A stretch of 64,000 nt of DNA from Martelella limonii (GTDB lineage: Bacteria > Pseudomonadota > Alphaproteobacteria > Rhizobiales > Rhizobiaceae). The translations under genes were made by a program, and so were the position numbers. Under the pieces are notes generated by a model that was not told the origin of the DNA, did not search any database, and saw only the letters and a program-made list of their open reading frames with translations. Numbering within the stretch: position 1 is the first letter of the stretch; each line of letters starts with the position of its first letter. Below, piece after piece: positions 16,217-26,487 of this stretch. The DNA lies in assembly GCF_013344475.1 (NCBI RefSeq), contig NZ_JABUOU010000004.1, positions 395,286-459,285 on the forward strand. The letters are read 5' to 3'.

Positions 16217-17106
16217 CCGATGCAGGTCTTGCCGTCGTAAACGCGACCGTCACCTATCGCAACGGCCACACCGCCCTTGCGGGCGCGAGTTTCGAAATCC
16301 CGAAGGGCACCATCACGGCGCTCGTCGGCGTCAATGGCGCGGGCAAGTCCACGCTCTTCAAGGCCATCATGGGCTTCGTGCCGCTTGCCCGGGGAACGGT
16401 TGAAATTCTCGGGCTTCCGGCCGCCACAGCGTTGAAAAAGAACCTTGTCGCCTATGTTCCGCAGGCCGAAGAGGTCGACTGGAACTTCCCCGTCCTGGTG
16501 GAAGATGTCGTGATGATGGGGCGTTACGGCCATATGGGTTTCCTGCGCCGCCCGTCGGCGACAGACCGCAAGATGGTCGCGGCCGCCCTCGAAAGGGTCA
16601 ATATGACCGGCTTTTCCCGCCGCCAGATCGGCGAGCTTTCCGGCGGCCAGCGCAAGCGGGTGTTCCTCGCCCGGGCGCTTGCACAGGAAGGTCAGGTGAT
16701 CCTGCTCGACGAGCCCTTCACCGGCGTCGATGTCAAGACCGAGGAGCAGATCATCGCACTCCTGCGGGAGCTGCGCGACGAGGGCCGGATCATGCTCGTT
16801 TCCACCCACAATCTCGGCTCCGTGCCTGAATTCTGCGACCGGACCGTGCTGGTTAAGGGTACCGTGGTGGCCTATGGACCGACGGAATCCACCTTTACAC
16901 AAAGGAACCTGGAGCAGACTTTCGGCGGCGTACTGCGTCATTTCGTGCTGGAAGGCCCAGCGCTCCACGATGACGCAGACAAACGCCGGGTCAAGGTCAT
17001 CACCGACGACGAGCGCCCCTTCGTCATCTATGGTGAGCCGGGCACGGATACGATCGCGGAAAAATCCGCGCGCCTCTCGCCAGGCCAGGACGGCGACGAT
17101 GATTGA
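16213..17106 (+). CDS. sitB: Mn/Fe ABC transporter ATP-binding protein
   Basis: A 297-residue cytoplasmic ATPase of the metal ABC importer. Walker A is [10 protein letters not shown] (about 38-47), the signature is [15 protein letters not shown] (about 143), and Walker B is [12 protein letters not shown]. The switch histidine lies in [11 protein letters not shown]. The C-terminus extends about 50 residues past the usual ATPase core ([16 protein letters not shown]-like tail), as in other SitB proteins. The start overlaps the sitA stop by four bases (ATGA). The stop overlaps the start of sitC, so the operon is tightly coupled. Confidence 0.93.
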   Translation: MTDAGLAVVNATVTYRNGHTALAGASFEIPKGTITALVGVNGAGKSTLFKAIMGFVPLARGTVEILGLPAATALKKNLVAYVPQAEEVDWNFPVLVEDVVMMGRYGHMGFLRRPSATDRKMVAAALERVNMTGFSRRQIGELSGGQRKRVFLARALAQEGQVILLDEPFTGVDVKTEEQIIALLRELRDEGRIMLVSTHNLGSVPEFCDRTVLVKGTVVAYGPTESTFTQRNLEQTFGGVLRHFVLEGPALHDDADKRRVKVITDDERPFVIYGEPGTDTIAEKSARLSPGQDGDDD

Positions 17107-17962
17107 CCGGCTCCTGGAACCGCTTTCCTACGCCTACATGCTGAACGCCATCTGGGTGAGCGCGCTGGTTGGCGGCGTCTGCGGCTTTCTCTCGGCCTAT
17201 CTTATGCTGAAGGGCTGGTCGCTGATCGGCGATGCGCTGTCCCACTCGATCGTGCCGGGCGTGGCCGGCGCCTATATGCTGGGCCTGCCGTTTTCACTCG
17301 GCGCCTTTGTGGCCGGCGGGCTCGCCGCGGGCGCAATGCTGTTCTTCAACAGAAAGACGAAACTCAAGGAAGACGCGATCATCGGCCTGATCTTCACCGG
17401 CTTTTTCGGGCTTGGCCTGTTCATGGTCTCGGTCTCGCCGGTCCCGATCGACATCCAGTCTATCATCATGGGCAATGTGCTGGCGATCACCCGGTCCGAC
17501 ACCATCCAGCTCGTGATCATTGGCGGCGTGACGCTTTCGATACTGGCGTTCAAGTGGAAGGACCTGATGGTGGTGTTCTTCGATGAAAACCACGCCCGCT
17601 CGATCGGCATCAATCCCGATATCATGAAGGTGCTGTTCTTCACCCTGCTCGCGGCCTCGACCGTGGCAGCGCTCCAGACCGTCGGCGCCTTTCTTGTCAT
17701 CGCACTGGTCGTCACCCCGGGCGCCACCGCCTACCTCCTGACCGACCGGTTTCCGCGCCTGATCGCCCTTGCCGCCGCCATCGGCGCCATCACCTCCGCG
17801 CTCGGGGCCTATGTCTCGTATTTCCTCGACGGCGCGACCGGCGGCGTCATCATCGTCATGCAGACCGCCCTGTTCCTGATTGCCTTCGTGGCCGCCCCCA
17901 AGCACGGCCTGCTGGCCGCAAAGCGCCGCGCCCGCCGGGCGCTTCAGGAGCAAACGCCATGA
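17099..17962 (+). CDS. sitC: Mn/Fe ABC transporter permease
   Basis: A 287-residue ABC-3 family permease with about eight membrane helices. It starts [19 protein letters not shown] and contains the family segment [19 protein letters not shown], which lines the metal path. [20 protein letters not shown] precedes the coupling region, and [19 protein letters not shown] is a characteristic helix. The start overlaps the sitB stop by 8 bases; the gene ends in an ATGA overlap with sitD. It is paralogous to SitD, and the two form the heterodimeric channel. Confidence 0.92.
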   Translation: MIDRLLEPLSYAYMLNAIWVSALVGGVCGFLSAYLMLKGWSLIGDALSHSIVPGVAGAYMLGLPFSLGAFVAGGLAAGAMLFFNRKTKLKEDAIIGLIFTGFFGLGLFMVSVSPVPIDIQSIIMGNVLAITRSDTIQLVIIGGVTLSILAFKWKDLMVVFFDENHARSIGINPDIMKVLFFTLLAASTVAALQTVGAFLVIALVVTPGATAYLLTDRFPRLIALAAAIGAITSALGAYVSYFLDGATGGVIIVMQTALFLIAFVAAPKHGLLAAKRRARRALQEQTP

Positions 17963-18816
17963 ACGATTTCTGGATGATGGCGCTGTTCCCGTTCCAGCTC
18001 GATTTCATGCTGAAGGCCTTCGCGATCACGCTGATGGTGTGCGTGCCGATGGCGCTATTATCCTGCCTTCTGGTGCTGAAGGGCTGGTCGCTGATGGGCG
18101 ACGCCGTCTCGCATGCCGTGCTGCCGGGCGTCGTGGTCGCCTATATGATCGGCCTGCCGCTTAGTCTCGGCGCCTTCGTTGCTGGCATGGTCTGCGCGCT
18201 GTCGACCGGTTTTCTTTCCGAAAACAGCCGGATCAAGGAGGATACGGTGCTTGGCATCGTGTTCTCCGGCATGTTCGGCCTTGGACTGGTGCTCTACGTC
18301 AAGGTCCATTCCGCCGTCCATCTCGACCACATCCTGTTCGGCGACATGCTGGGCATCTCGATCCGGGACCTGGTCGAGGCAGGCCTGATCGCCCTGGCCG
18401 CCACGGCCTTCCTGACGCTGAAGCGCAAGGACCTGCTGCTGCATGCCTTTGACGAGCAGCATGCCCGCGCCATTGGCCTGCCGACGAAGGTCCTGCATTA
18501 CGGGCTGTTGATCGTGCTGTCGCTGACGGTGGTCGCGGCCCTCAAAGCCGTCGGCATCATCCTGTCGGTCGGACTGCTGGTCGCCCCCGGCGCGATCGCC
18601 TTCTTATGGACAAGACGGTTTTCAACCATGCTGCTGGTGGCGCTTGCGGTGGCAATCGGATCCACGCTTTCAGGCATCTATGCAAGCTTCTACATCGACA
18701 GCGCGCCGGCGCCGACCATCGTGCTGGTGATGACGCTCGCCTTCATCGCAAGCTTCATCCGCACCATGATCGCTTCCCGGCGCACCGCGCGTCAGACGGC
18801 CTCGACGTCCCAATAG
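17959..18816 (+). CDS. sitD: Mn/Fe ABC transporter permease, second subunit
   Basis: A 285-residue ABC-3 permease paralogous to SitC, with about eight helices. Equivalent motifs are [39 protein letters not shown] and [19 protein letters not shown]. The ATG at 17959 overlaps the sitC stop by four bases. The last 25 bases run into the convergent pyrC gene: sitD ends at 18816 and pyrC ends at 18792, so the 3' ends are antisense to one another. Confidence 0.92.
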   Translation: MNDFWMMALFPFQLDFMLKAFAITLMVCVPMALLSCLLVLKGWSLMGDAVSHAVLPGVVVAYMIGLPLSLGAFVAGMVCALSTGFLSENSRIKEDTVLGIVFSGMFGLGLVLYVKVHSAVHLDHILFGDMLGISIRDLVEAGLIALAATAFLTLKRKDLLLHAFDEQHARAIGLPTKVLHYGLLIVLSLTVVAALKAVGIILSVGLLVAPGAIAFLWTRRFSTMLLVALAVAIGSTLSGIYASFYIDSAPAPTIVLVMTLAFIASFIRTMIASRRTARQTASTSQ

Positions 18817-19835
18817 AGCGGGAACTTCGGATCGAACACGGTGACGGGACCGGCCCCGGTCTCCCGCTTTGCCGGATATTCGACCGGATTGTCGCGCTTG
18901 ACGAGCGTAATCGTCTCCTCGTTCGGCTTCAGCCCGTACCACGCGGGACCGTTGAGCGAGGTGAAGGCTTCAAGCCTGTCGAGCGCACCCTCGTTTTCGA
19001 ACACATGGGCAAGGCAGCTCATGGTGTTGGGGGCAGTGTAGATACCGGCGCAGCCGCAACCGCATTCTTTCGCCGGATCGACATGGGGCGCGGAATCCGT
19101 GCCCAGGAAGAAGCGGCTGTCGCCCGAGGTGGCGGCGGCGACCAGCGCCTTCCTGTGTTCCTCGCGCTTGGCGACCGGCAGGCAGTAATAATGCGGGCGG
19201 ATGCCGCCAACGAGCATATCGTTGCGGTTGATGATCAGGTGATGGGTCGTCAGCGAACCGGCAAGGTTCTTCCGTGCATCCTTGATGTAATCGACGCCAT
19301 CCTTGGTCGTCACATGCTCCATGGTGATCTTCAGTTCCGGCAGGCGGCGGCGGATCTTGTCAAGCACGGTCTCGATGAACACCGCCTCGCGGTCGAAGAT
19401 ATCGACGTCCTTGTCCGTGACCTCGCCGTGAACGCAGAGGTTGAGGCCGATCTCGGCCATCTTTTCCAGAACCCCCATGGCGCTGTCGATGTTGCGCACG
19501 CCGCTTGCCGAATTGGTGGTGGCGCCGGCCGGATAGAGCTTGACCGCACGGATCAGCCCCTCGTTCCAGGCAGACGCCACATCGGCAGGCTCCGTGGTCT
19601 CGGTCAGATAGAGCGTCATCAGCGGCGTGAAGCGCGCGCCTTCGGGTATCGCGGCAACAATCCGGTCGCGATAGGCGGCGGCATCCACCGCCGTCACCAC
19701 AGGCGGCACCAGGTTGGGCATGATGATCGCCCTGCCGAAATGACGCGCGGTATCGCCGATCACGCCTTCCAACATGGCCCCGTCGCGCAAATGCAGATGC
19801 CAGTCGTCAGGGCGGCGGATTGTCAGGTTTTTCAT
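18792..19835 (-). CDS. pyrC: Dihydroorotase
   Basis: A 347-residue class II dihydroorotase (amidohydrolase) that cyclises carbamoyl-aspartate to dihydroorotate in pyrimidine synthesis. Metal ligands His13 and His15 lie in [10 protein letters not shown]. The lysine expected to be carboxylated is in [13 protein letters not shown], and later ligands are in [14 protein letters not shown] and [10 protein letters not shown]. Length fits the E. coli-type enzyme. The ATG at 19833-19835 has GGAG upstream; another ATG four codons earlier lacks a ribosome site. It overlaps the end of sitD by 25 bases tail to tail. Confidence 0.94.
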   Translation of the reverse strand: MKNLTIRRPDDWHLHLRDGAMLEGVIGDTARHFGRAIIMPNLVPPVVTAVDAAAYRDRIVAAIPEGARFTPLMTLYLTETTEPADVASAWNEGLIRAVKLYPAGATTNSASGVRNIDSAMGVLEKMAEIGLNLCVHGEVTDKDVDIFDREAVFIETVLDKIRRRLPELKITMEHVTTKDGVDYIKDARKNLAGSLTTHHLIINRNDMLVGGIRPHYYCLPVAKREEHRKALVAAATSGDSRFFLGTDSAPHVDPAKECGCGCAGIYTAPNTMSCLAHVFENEGALDRLEAFTSLNGPAWYGLKPNEETITLVKRDNPVEYPAKRETGAGPVTVFDPKFPLYWDVEAV

Positions 19836-20012
19836 CGGGATCTCCATGGCGGATAGAGGGCTGGCATACGGCTTTCGGCCTCAAAATGGAAGTCCGCCGA
19901 CCGGACGCCAGCGTGGAATAGGAAAAAAATCGGGCGGTTTTTCGAAGCGCCCGTTGTTTGGAACCGGGCAGAGACCCTAGATAGATGGAAAGACCCGACC
20001 GGAGAAAACGAC

Positions 20013-20780
20013 ATGACCGCACCGCGCATCGACATCAATTGCGACATGGGCGAGAGTTTCGGCGCCTGGGACAAGGGCGACGATGCCGAGATGCTGAAGA
20101 TCGTCTCCTCCGCCAATGTCGCCTGCGGCTTCCATGCCGGTGATCCCGACACCATGGCAACGACCTTCGTGCTGGCGCGCGACCGCAATGTCGCCGTCGG
20201 CGCGCATCCGGGCTTTGCAGACCTGATGGGCTTCGGACGCCGGCGCATTCCCTATTCGGCGACAGAGATCGAGCGGCTGGTCGCCTACCAGATCGGCGCG
20301 GCGCAGGCGATGGCGCAGTATGTCGGCCATCCCATTACCCACGTCAAACCCCATGGCGCGCTCGGCAATCTGGCGCAGGAGGACAAGGACGTCGCGCGCG
20401 CGGTCTGCAATGCCATCAAGGCCGTCGACCCTGCGCTGATCTGTCTTTCGATCGCGCTCGGCCAGCAGCAGCAGATCGCCGCGGAAATGGGGCTGACCGT
20501 TGTTTCCGAGATCTTCGCCGATCGCGGCTATGACGACGACGGCGTGCTCCTGTCGCGCGGACGACAGGGCGCGGTGATCCGCGATCCGGCCGAAGCCGGA
20601 AGGCGGGTCGGCGCTATGGTGACGGAGGGCGCCATCATCACGGCAACGGGAAAGCGTATCCCGACCGCCATCGATTCCGTCTGCGTTCACGGCGACACGC
20701 CCGAAGCCGTTCCGATTGCATCTGCAGTGCGTGAAGCGCTTGAAAGGCAGGGATACGCGATCACCAACTTCATCCACTAG
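20013..20780 (+). CDS. pxpA: 5-oxoprolinase subunit A (LamB/YcsF family)
   Basis: A 255-residue cytoplasmic protein of the LamB/YcsF family. It shows the conserved opening IDINCDMGESFGAW, ANVACGFHAGDPDTM, GAHPGFADLMGFGRR, HVKPHGALGNLAQ and AIDSVCVHGDTPEAV. PxpA works with PxpB and PxpC to hydrolyse 5-oxoproline to glutamate with ATP. Neither pxpB nor pxpC is in the window, which is unusual, since they normally adjoin; they may lie elsewhere. The ATG at 20013 follows a GGAGAA site (about 20001-20006). Confidence 0.9.
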   Translation: MTAPRIDINCDMGESFGAWDKGDDAEMLKIVSSANVACGFHAGDPDTMATTFVLARDRNVAVGAHPGFADLMGFGRRRIPYSATEIERLVAYQIGAAQAMAQYVGHPITHVKPHGALGNLAQEDKDVARAVCNAIKAVDPALICLSIALGQQQQIAAEMGLTVVSEIFADRGYDDDGVLLSRGRQGAVIRDPAEAGRRVGAMVTEGAIITATGKRIPTAIDSVCVHGDTPEAVPIASAVREALERQGYAITNFIH

Positions 20781-20945
20781 GCCAAGTCTGCGCAGGCCGG
20801 CGGATTGGTTGCAGCATCAATGGACTCTGCTCCGCCTTTTCGGGAATGCAGATGGCCCCTCAAAAAAACTGGTTGTGGCGGGGTGGCCGGTCTAAGACAG
20901 GCCGAGCATGATCCGGGCGGCGCGCCCGGGCAATGAGGCCCGCCC

Positions 20946-22124
20946 ATGACAGACAATGCCTTCCGCAATATCAATATTCTGACGATGGCTCAGGCTATCG
21001 GCGGCGCAGCGCCTCCGATCGTGATCTCGCTCGGCGGCATTGTCGGCGGCACGCTTGCGCCCGATCCCGCCTTCGCGACCCTGCCCGTCAGCCTCTACAA
21101 TGTCGGCGTGGCGCTCGGCACCCTGCCGGCCGCATGGATCATGCGCCGTTTCGGCCGGCGCGAGGGCTATGTCTTCGGCGCGCTGATCGGCATCCTGGGC
21201 GGCCTGCTGGCGGCAACCGCGATCGCGGCAAGCACCTTCCTGCTGTTCTGTCTCGCGATCATGGCAGTTGGGCTCTACGGTTCCTACATCCAGAGTTTCC
21301 GCTTCGCGGCCGCCGATGCCGTTTCAGGCGACATGAAACCCAAGGCGATCTCGCGGGTTATGGTCGGCGGTCTTGCAGCCGCGATCATTGGCCCGCAGAT
21401 AGCGATGCACACACCGGATGCGGTTCCAGGCATTCCCTATATCGCGAGCTTCATCTGCCTAGCGGGGCTGGCATTGCTCACACTCGGACTTGCCACGCGA
21501 CTGACACTCCCCAAACCCGTAGCTGTCAGCATTTCCGGCGGAAGGCCGCTTTCGGAGATTGCCCGCTCGCCCCGCTTCATCCTCGCCGCAGGCACCGGTA
21601 TCATCTCCTACGCGATGATGTCCTTCATCATGACTGCTTCGCCACTTGCAATGGTCGCCTGCGGCCATTCCGTCAATCAGTCGACGCTCGGCATTCAATG
21701 GCATGTGCTGGCGATGTTCGGGCCGAGCTTCTTTACCGGACGCCTGATCGCCCGGTTCGGCAAGGAAAGGATCGCGGCAACGGGTCTCGCGCTGATTGCG
21801 GGCTGTGCGGTGGTCGCGCTTTCGGGCCTCGGCCTCACCCATTTCTGGCTGGCGCTGATCCTGCTTGGGCTGGGCTGGAATTTCGGCTTCATCGGCGCGA
21901 CAGCGATGATCACCGATTGCCACACGCCGGAAGAGCGCGGCAAGGTGCAGGGCCTCAACGATTTCCTCGTCTTCGGCTCCACCGCCACCGCCTCGTTCAT
22001 GGCAGGCGTCTTGGTGCATATCGACAATGGCTGGAGCCTGATGAACTGGCTGGTGTTCCCGGCCGTGGCGCTTGCGCTGGTACCGCTGATGTTAAGCCGT
22101 GGGTTCGCTGCGCGGATGAGGTAA
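20946..22124 (+). CDS. MFS transporter
   Basis: A 392-residue inner-membrane protein with 12 predicted helices and major facilitator features. The loop between helices 2 and 3 reads AAWIMRRFGRREGYVFG, and the equivalent second-half loop is GRLIARFGKERIAATG. ITDCHTPEERGKVQGLNDF in the later half is typical of a rhizobial YajR/NepI-like efflux subgroup. The substrate is unknown. It has no partner genes; pxpA lies 165 bases upstream on the same strand. A copy of the paired-palindrome repeat follows its 3' end. Confidence 0.85.
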   Translation: MTDNAFRNINILTMAQAIGGAAPPIVISLGGIVGGTLAPDPAFATLPVSLYNVGVALGTLPAAWIMRRFGRREGYVFGALIGILGGLLAATAIAASTFLLFCLAIMAVGLYGSYIQSFRFAAADAVSGDMKPKAISRVMVGGLAAAIIGPQIAMHTPDAVPGIPYIASFICLAGLALLTLGLATRLTLPKPVAVSISGGRPLSEIARSPRFILAAGTGIISYAMMSFIMTASPLAMVACGHSVNQSTLGIQWHVLAMFGPSFFTGRLIARFGKERIAATGLALIAGCAVVALSGLGLTHFWLALILLGLGWNFGFIGATAMITDCHTPEERGKVQGLNDFLVFGSTATASFMAGVLVHIDNGWSLMNWLVFPAVALALVPLMLSRGFAARMR

Positions 22125-22185
22125 GAGAAGCCGTCCAAAAGCGCCGCTGCAGAGCCTCGGATTGCCGCCAACCTCTCACCCAGCT

Positions 22186-22292
22186 GTCATGCTCGGGCTT
22201 GAACCGAGCATCCATACTGAGCAGGCAATGGATTCTCACTCTTTGACGCCGTGCGCCCCCGCCTGGATCCTCGGGTCAAGCCCGAGGATGGC
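22186..22292. repeat. Paired-palindrome intergenic repeat, copy 2
   Basis: GTCATGCTCGGGCTTG and its partner arm ACCGAGCATCC (22186-22213) are followed 50 bases later by the exact dyad CCTCGGGTCAAGCCCGAGG (22269-22287). It lies between convergent MFS and lysS genes. The spacing between the two dyads differs from the other copies. Confidence 0.8.
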
Positions 22293-22359
22293 ACCCGTGG
22301 GTGTGGCAAGGCCCCTCAACCATCAGGGCTGCCAGCTGGAGCGGGCAGCGTAGCATGGT

Positions 22360-23847
22360 TCAGTCCCTGTGTCGGCGGGCCGGGAACAGGATGACGTCGC
22401 GGATCGAGGGGCCGTTGGTCAAAAGCATGATCAGGCGGTCGATGCCGATGCCGAGGCCGCCTGCGGGCGGCATGCCGTGGTCCATGGCGTTGAGGAAATC
22501 GTCGTCGAGACGCTTGTCCTTTTCGCCGCGGGCGTGAGCCTGTTCGAGCTGCTCCACCATGCGGCGGCGCTGTTCCACCGGGTCGTTGAGCTCGGAGAAG
22601 GCGTTGCCGAGTTCCCAGCCGTTGACATAGGTCTCGAACCGCTCGACGAGGCGCGGTTCGCCCGGCACTTCCTTGGCGAAGGGCGAGATGTCCTTCGGAA
22701 AGTGGGTGACGTGGGACGGCTGGATCAGCGTGCCCTCGACCTTTTCCTCGAAGATGAAGGCGAGGCATTCGCCCCAGGTCCAGTCATCCTCGATCTCGAA
22801 GCCGGCAGCCTTGGCGGCAGCGCGCGCTTCCTCGTCGGTCGCGATCGCACGGAAGTCGATGCCGGTCGCATCCTTCACCGCATCGGGCATCGGCACGCGC
22901 TTGAACGGGCCCTTGAAGTCGAGCTCGGTCTCGCCGAACATCAGCTTCGTATCGCCGTGGAGCGAGAGGGCGAGCCTTTCGAACATCCGCTCGACGAGGC
23001 CCATCATGTCCTCGTAGTCGGCATAGGCCCAGTAGCATTCCATCATCGTGAATTCGGGATTGTGCCGGGTCGATACGCCTTCATTGCGGAAGTTGCGGTT
23101 GACCTCGAACACCTTGTCGGTGAGCCCCGAGACAAGGATGCGCTTCAGATAAAGCTCCGGCGCGATGCGCAGATACATGTCCATGTCGAGCGCATTGTGA
23201 TGCGTCTTGAACGGGTCGGCCGTCGCGCCGCCATAGATCGACTGCAGCATCGGCGTCTCGACTTCCATGAAGCCCTCGTCTTCCAGGAAGCGGCGGACGC
23301 CGGAGACGACCTTCGAGCGCTGGATGAAGCGGAGCTTGGAATCCTCGTTGCTCATGATGTCGAGATAGCGCTGGCGATAGCGCGTCTCGATATCGGCAAG
23401 TCCGTGATACTTTTCCGGCATCGGCTTCAGCGCCTTGGTGAGCATGGTCAGCTCCCGGGCGTTGATCGTCAGCTCGCCGCGCTTGGTGCGGCGCACGACG
23501 CCGGTGACGCCGACGATATCGGCGAGATCGACCAGCGACCAGAGCTCGCGCACCTCTTCGGGCGTCGTGTCCTTGTGCGAGAAGATCTGGATCTTGCCGG
23601 AAGCATCGCGCAGATCGACGAACATGCCGGAATTGCGCATCGAATAGACGCGGCCGGCGACGGTAACGACATCCTCTGTCGTCACGTCATCGGGCAGGTC
23701 GGCGTATTTTTCGGCCAGTTCCGCATTGGTGATGGTGCGGTGGAAATGGGCCGGATAGACGTCGCCGATCTTCTCGCGGAGGATATTGAGCTTCTGGGCG
23801 CGGACTTCGGTCGCGTCGGAGGAAAGTTCTTCGGTCTTCTTGTTCAT
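22360..23847 (-). CDS. lysS: Lysyl-tRNA synthetase, class II
   Basis: A 495-residue class II aminoacyl-tRNA synthetase that charges tRNA-Lys. The N-terminal OB-fold (about 55-165, VTVAGRVYSMRNSGMFVDL) binds the anticodon. Motif 1 includes FMEVETPMLQ, motif 2 FRNEGVSTRHNPEFTMMECY, and motif 3 GLGIGIDRLIMLLT. Length is normal. The ATG at 23847 lies one base after the gltX stop, so translation is probably coupled. Bacterial class II LysS is less common in alphaproteobacteria than the class I enzyme, but occurs in Rhizobiales. Confidence 0.95.
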   Translation of the reverse strand: MNKKTEELSSDATEVRAQKLNILREKIGDVYPAHFHRTITNAELAEKYADLPDDVTTEDVVTVAGRVYSMRNSGMFVDLRDASGKIQIFSHKDTTPEEVRELWSLVDLADIVGVTGVVRRTKRGELTINARELTMLTKALKPMPEKYHGLADIETRYRQRYLDIMSNEDSKLRFIQRSKVVSGVRRFLEDEGFMEVETPMLQSIYGGATADPFKTHHNALDMDMYLRIAPELYLKRILVSGLTDKVFEVNRNFRNEGVSTRHNPEFTMMECYWAYADYEDMMGLVERMFERLALSLHGDTKLMFGETELDFKGPFKRVPMPDAVKDATGIDFRAIATDEEARAAAKAAGFEIEDDWTWGECLAFIFEEKVEGTLIQPSHVTHFPKDISPFAKEVPGEPRLVERFETYVNGWELGNAFSELNDPVEQRRRMVEQLEQAHARGEKDKRLDDDFLNAMDHGMPPAGGLGIGIDRLIMLLTNGPSIRDVILFPARRHRD

Positions 23848-23848
23848 C

Positions 23849-25315
23849 TTACTTCTTTGCCTCTTCTGCGACCATGCCCGCGACGACACCCTCGGCCGTC
23901 TTCAGCCGCTGGCGCACGACAGCGCGGCCGAGAATGGCCATCGAGTCGAATAGCGGCAGCGACCGCGACGAACCGGACATGGCGACGAACAGCGGCGCGA
24001 CCACGGTGCGGAGCTTCTTGTCCATATCCTCGGAAAGCTGGCGCAGCGCCTCCTCGATGGTGGTGACGTTCCATTCGACCAGCTTTTCGAGCACCGGCTG
24101 AACCGCCTGGAGGATCTCGAGAATCTCGGCCGGGCTGGTCTTCTTGATCTTCGCGAAGGCGTCGGCCTCCGGCACCATGTCCGACTGCAACAGGAAGCCC
24201 ATCAGCGCCGGCAGTTCGCCAAGCTTGGTGATCCGGCTCTGGGAGAGTTTCAGCCCTTCCTGGAGACGGGCATTCTCGGCGGCCCAAGCGGCAACGCGGA
24301 CGATGAAATCCTCTTCCGAAAGCGTCTCGCGCAGGAACCGCCCGTTCAACCATTCGAGCTTCTGGGTGTCGAAAACGGCGCCTGACTTGTTGAGGTTGTC
24401 GGCGTCGAATTTCTCGATCAGCTGATCCATGGTCATCAGCTCTTCACCCTCGGAAATCTGGATGAAGAACAGGCCGAGGAAGTTCATCAGCGCTTCCGGC
24501 AGATAGCCAAGCGCCGAGTAATACGAGATCGAGGTCGGGTTTTTCCGTTTTGAAAGCTTCGACTTGTCGGGATTGCGCATCAGCGGCAGGTGGAAGAACT
24601 GCGGCGGCTCCAGACCCAGATAGGTGTAGAGCAGGATGTGCTTCGGCACCGAGGCCAGCCACTCCTCGCCGCGCGCCACATGGGTGATCTTCATCATATG
24701 GTCATCGACGACGTTTGCCATGTGATAGGTCGGCATGCCGTCGGCCTTCAGCAGCACCTGCATGTCGACCGCATCCCACGGGATTTCCACGTCGCCATAA
24801 ACGCCGTCGGTAAACTTGCAGGCGCCTTCCGTCGGGATCTTCATGCGCACGACATTGGGCTCGCCCGCTTCGATCCGCTGGGTGACTTCCTCTGCCTTCA
24901 GATGCATGCAGAGCCCGTCATATTTCGGCGCACGGCCTTCGGCGCGCTGGGCGGCGCGCATGCGGTCGAGCCGCTCGGGCGTGCAGAAGCAATGGAAGGC
25001 ATGGCCTTCGGCGACCAGGCGGTCGACATAGGGCTTGTAGAGGTCCTTGCGGTCCGACTGGCGATAGGGACCGTAAGGGCCGCCGACATCCGGACCTTCG
25101 GCCCATTCCAGGCCGCACCATTTCAACGCGTCGAGCACGTTCTTCTCGAATTCGGGCGTCGAGCGCGTGGCGTCGGTATCCTCGATGCGCAGGATAAATG
25201 TACCGCCCATCTTCTTTGCGTAGAGGTAATTGAACAGCGCGGTATAGGCTGTGCCGACATGCGGCTCGCCTGTCGGAGAGGGTGCGATGCGCAGGCGCGG
25301 GCCGGTTGTGCTCAT
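23849..25315 (-). CDS. gltX: Glutamyl-tRNA synthetase
   Basis: A 488-residue class I synthetase that charges tRNA-Glu (and, in many alphaproteobacteria, also misacylates tRNA-Gln for amidation). The HIGH-type motif is in IAPSPTGEPHVGTAYTAL near residue 10 and the KMSKS-type motif is KLSKRKNP near 250. DIETPWDAVDMQVLLKADG-like and THVARGEEWLAS segments are typical. The C-terminal helical anticodon-binding domain follows. It lies directly upstream of lysS with one base between, and 153 bases after the TerC-type gene on the same strand. Confidence 0.94.
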   Translation of the reverse strand: MSTTGPRLRIAPSPTGEPHVGTAYTALFNYLYAKKMGGTFILRIEDTDATRSTPEFEKNVLDALKWCGLEWAEGPDVGGPYGPYRQSDRKDLYKPYVDRLVAEGHAFHCFCTPERLDRMRAAQRAEGRAPKYDGLCMHLKAEEVTQRIEAGEPNVVRMKIPTEGACKFTDGVYGDVEIPWDAVDMQVLLKADGMPTYHMANVVDDHMMKITHVARGEEWLASVPKHILLYTYLGLEPPQFFHLPLMRNPDKSKLSKRKNPTSISYYSALGYLPEALMNFLGLFFIQISEGEELMTMDQLIEKFDADNLNKSGAVFDTQKLEWLNGRFLRETLSEEDFIVRVAAWAAENARLQEGLKLSQSRITKLGELPALMGFLLQSDMVPEADAFAKIKKTSPAEILEILQAVQPVLEKLVEWNVTTIEEALRQLSEDMDKKLRTVVAPLFVAMSGSSRSLPLFDSMAILGRAVVRQRLKTAEGVVAGMVAEEAKK

Positions 25316-25468
25316 GGTTTTTGTCCGTACCGCAGCCTAACCGCGGCTTTCTCTCGAGAAATGCTGAATGTGCGGGGCCGGCAACTCCCAGCCGGAAGGC
25401 GGCCCGATCAGGCCTGCCTTTGTGCATATTCATCCCTCTCCGTCAAGCCATCGGACCGTTCGAGAGCC

Positions 25469-26242
25469 TCAGTGCAGGGTCTCCACCGCAGTTTCCTCCC
25501 CGCCTTGTCTCTCCTTGCGGCGTTTGCGGCGCGCCAGCATGTTGAGCGCCTCGACCAGACCGGAAAACGCCATGGCCGCGTAGATATAGCCCTTCGGCAC
25601 GTGGAAGCCGATGCCGTCGGCAATCAGCGTCATGCCGATCATCAGCAGGAAGGAGAGCGCCAGCATCACGATCGTCGGGTTGGCTTCGATGAAGCGGGCA
25701 AGCGGACCCGACGCGATCAGCATCAGCGTCACGGCAACGACGACGGCGATGATCATGATCGGCAGATGCTGGGTCATGCCGACGGCGGTGATGATGCTGT
25801 CAACCGAGAACACCAAATCGAGGAGCAGGATCTGCACGATTGCCGCGGCAAAGCTGGTCTTCACGGTGCGGCCGACCATATCGCCGGGTTGATCCTCCAG
25901 ATCGACGCTGTGATGGATCTCCCGCGTCGCCTTCCAGACGAGGAAAAGTCCACCGGCAATCAGGATGATGTCCTTCCAGGAGAAATCATGTCCGAAAGCG
26001 GCAAATACCGGCTCGGTCAGTTGCACGATCCAGGCGACGGCACCAAGCAGCACGAGCCGGAGCACAAGCGCAAGGCCGAGTCCGATGCGGCGTGCGTTCC
26101 TTCGGTTCTCCGCCGGAAGCTTGTTCGTCAGAATGGAAATGAAGACAAGGTTGTCGATGCCGAGCACCACCTCCATCACGATCAGGGTAACGAGGGCGGC
26201 CCAGGCTTCTGGCTGGGAGGCAAGCGCAAGCAGATCGTTCAA
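25469..26242 (-). CDS. TerC family membrane protein (second TerC-type gene)
   Basis: A roughly 257-residue inner-membrane protein with about seven helices. The TerC acidic signatures are [20 protein letters not shown] near residue 22 and [17 protein letters not shown] near 130, with a basic C-terminal tail. TerC/Alx relatives export Mn2+ or help load metalloproteins at the membrane. I placed the start at a TTG (26240-26242) with GGGGGAT upstream, because the family's N-terminal [13 protein letters not shown] begins there; longer ATG-like starts lack support. It has no yybP-ykoY-like leader, unlike the DUF475 gene at 5584. Confidence 0.82.
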   Translation of the reverse strand: MNDLLALASQPEAWAALVTLIVMEVVLGIDNLVFISILTNKLPAENRRNARRIGLGLALVLRLVLLGAVAWIVQLTEPVFAAFGHDFSWKDIILIAGGLFLVWKATREIHHSVDLEDQPGDMVGRTVKTSFAAAIVQILLLDLVFSVDSIITAVGMTQHLPIMIIAVVVAVTLMLIASGPLARFIEANPTIVMLALSFLLMIGMTLIADGIGFHVPKGYIYAAMAFSGLVEALNMLARRKRRKERQGGEETAVETLH

Positions 26243-26371
26243 ATTTGTATCCCCCTGACGGTCCCGGCCGGGTTGAGGAACCGGAGGGAGCCGAATGACG
26301 TTTTCATACCGCAATATCCACGGTTTCAGCAACAACGTGCAGACGTTACAGCGGTTCCAACCTTCTTACGC

Positions 26372-26431
26372 TTGACAGAAAAGTCCGCAAGGCGCATCTA
26401 CCGTGCAAATTCATCGAACCCGCGAGTTCGA
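26372..26431 (+). promoter_or_regulatory. emrAB promoter with downstream operator-like dyad
   Basis: TTGACA (26372-26377), a 17-base spacer and CATCTA (26395-26400) form a sigma-70-like promoter. Just past the predicted start is an exact dyad TCGAAC-CCGCGA-GTTCGA (26414-26431). A repressor bound there would block transcription of the efflux genes. No MarR or TetR gene adjoins emrAB, so the regulator is unknown. Confidence 0.5.
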
Positions 26432-26487
26432 ATTCAAGTTTTCCGCGCCGCGTGCCCTCCCCTACGGCGCAAGAAAGGCCTTTTCGC

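Noticed and set aside
22328-22349. Hairpin GCTGCC-N10-GGCAGC as lysS terminator
   Set aside because: Long loop, short stem and no T-run on the minus strand.
22369-24066. A long open frame on the plus strand across lysS
   Set aside because: It is the antisense shadow of lysS and the end of gltX, with no domain and no credible start.
26243-26371. A second yybP-ykoY riboswitch ahead of the TerC gene at 25469
   Set aside because: I read the minus-strand leader and found no GGGGAGTA box or matching helices.
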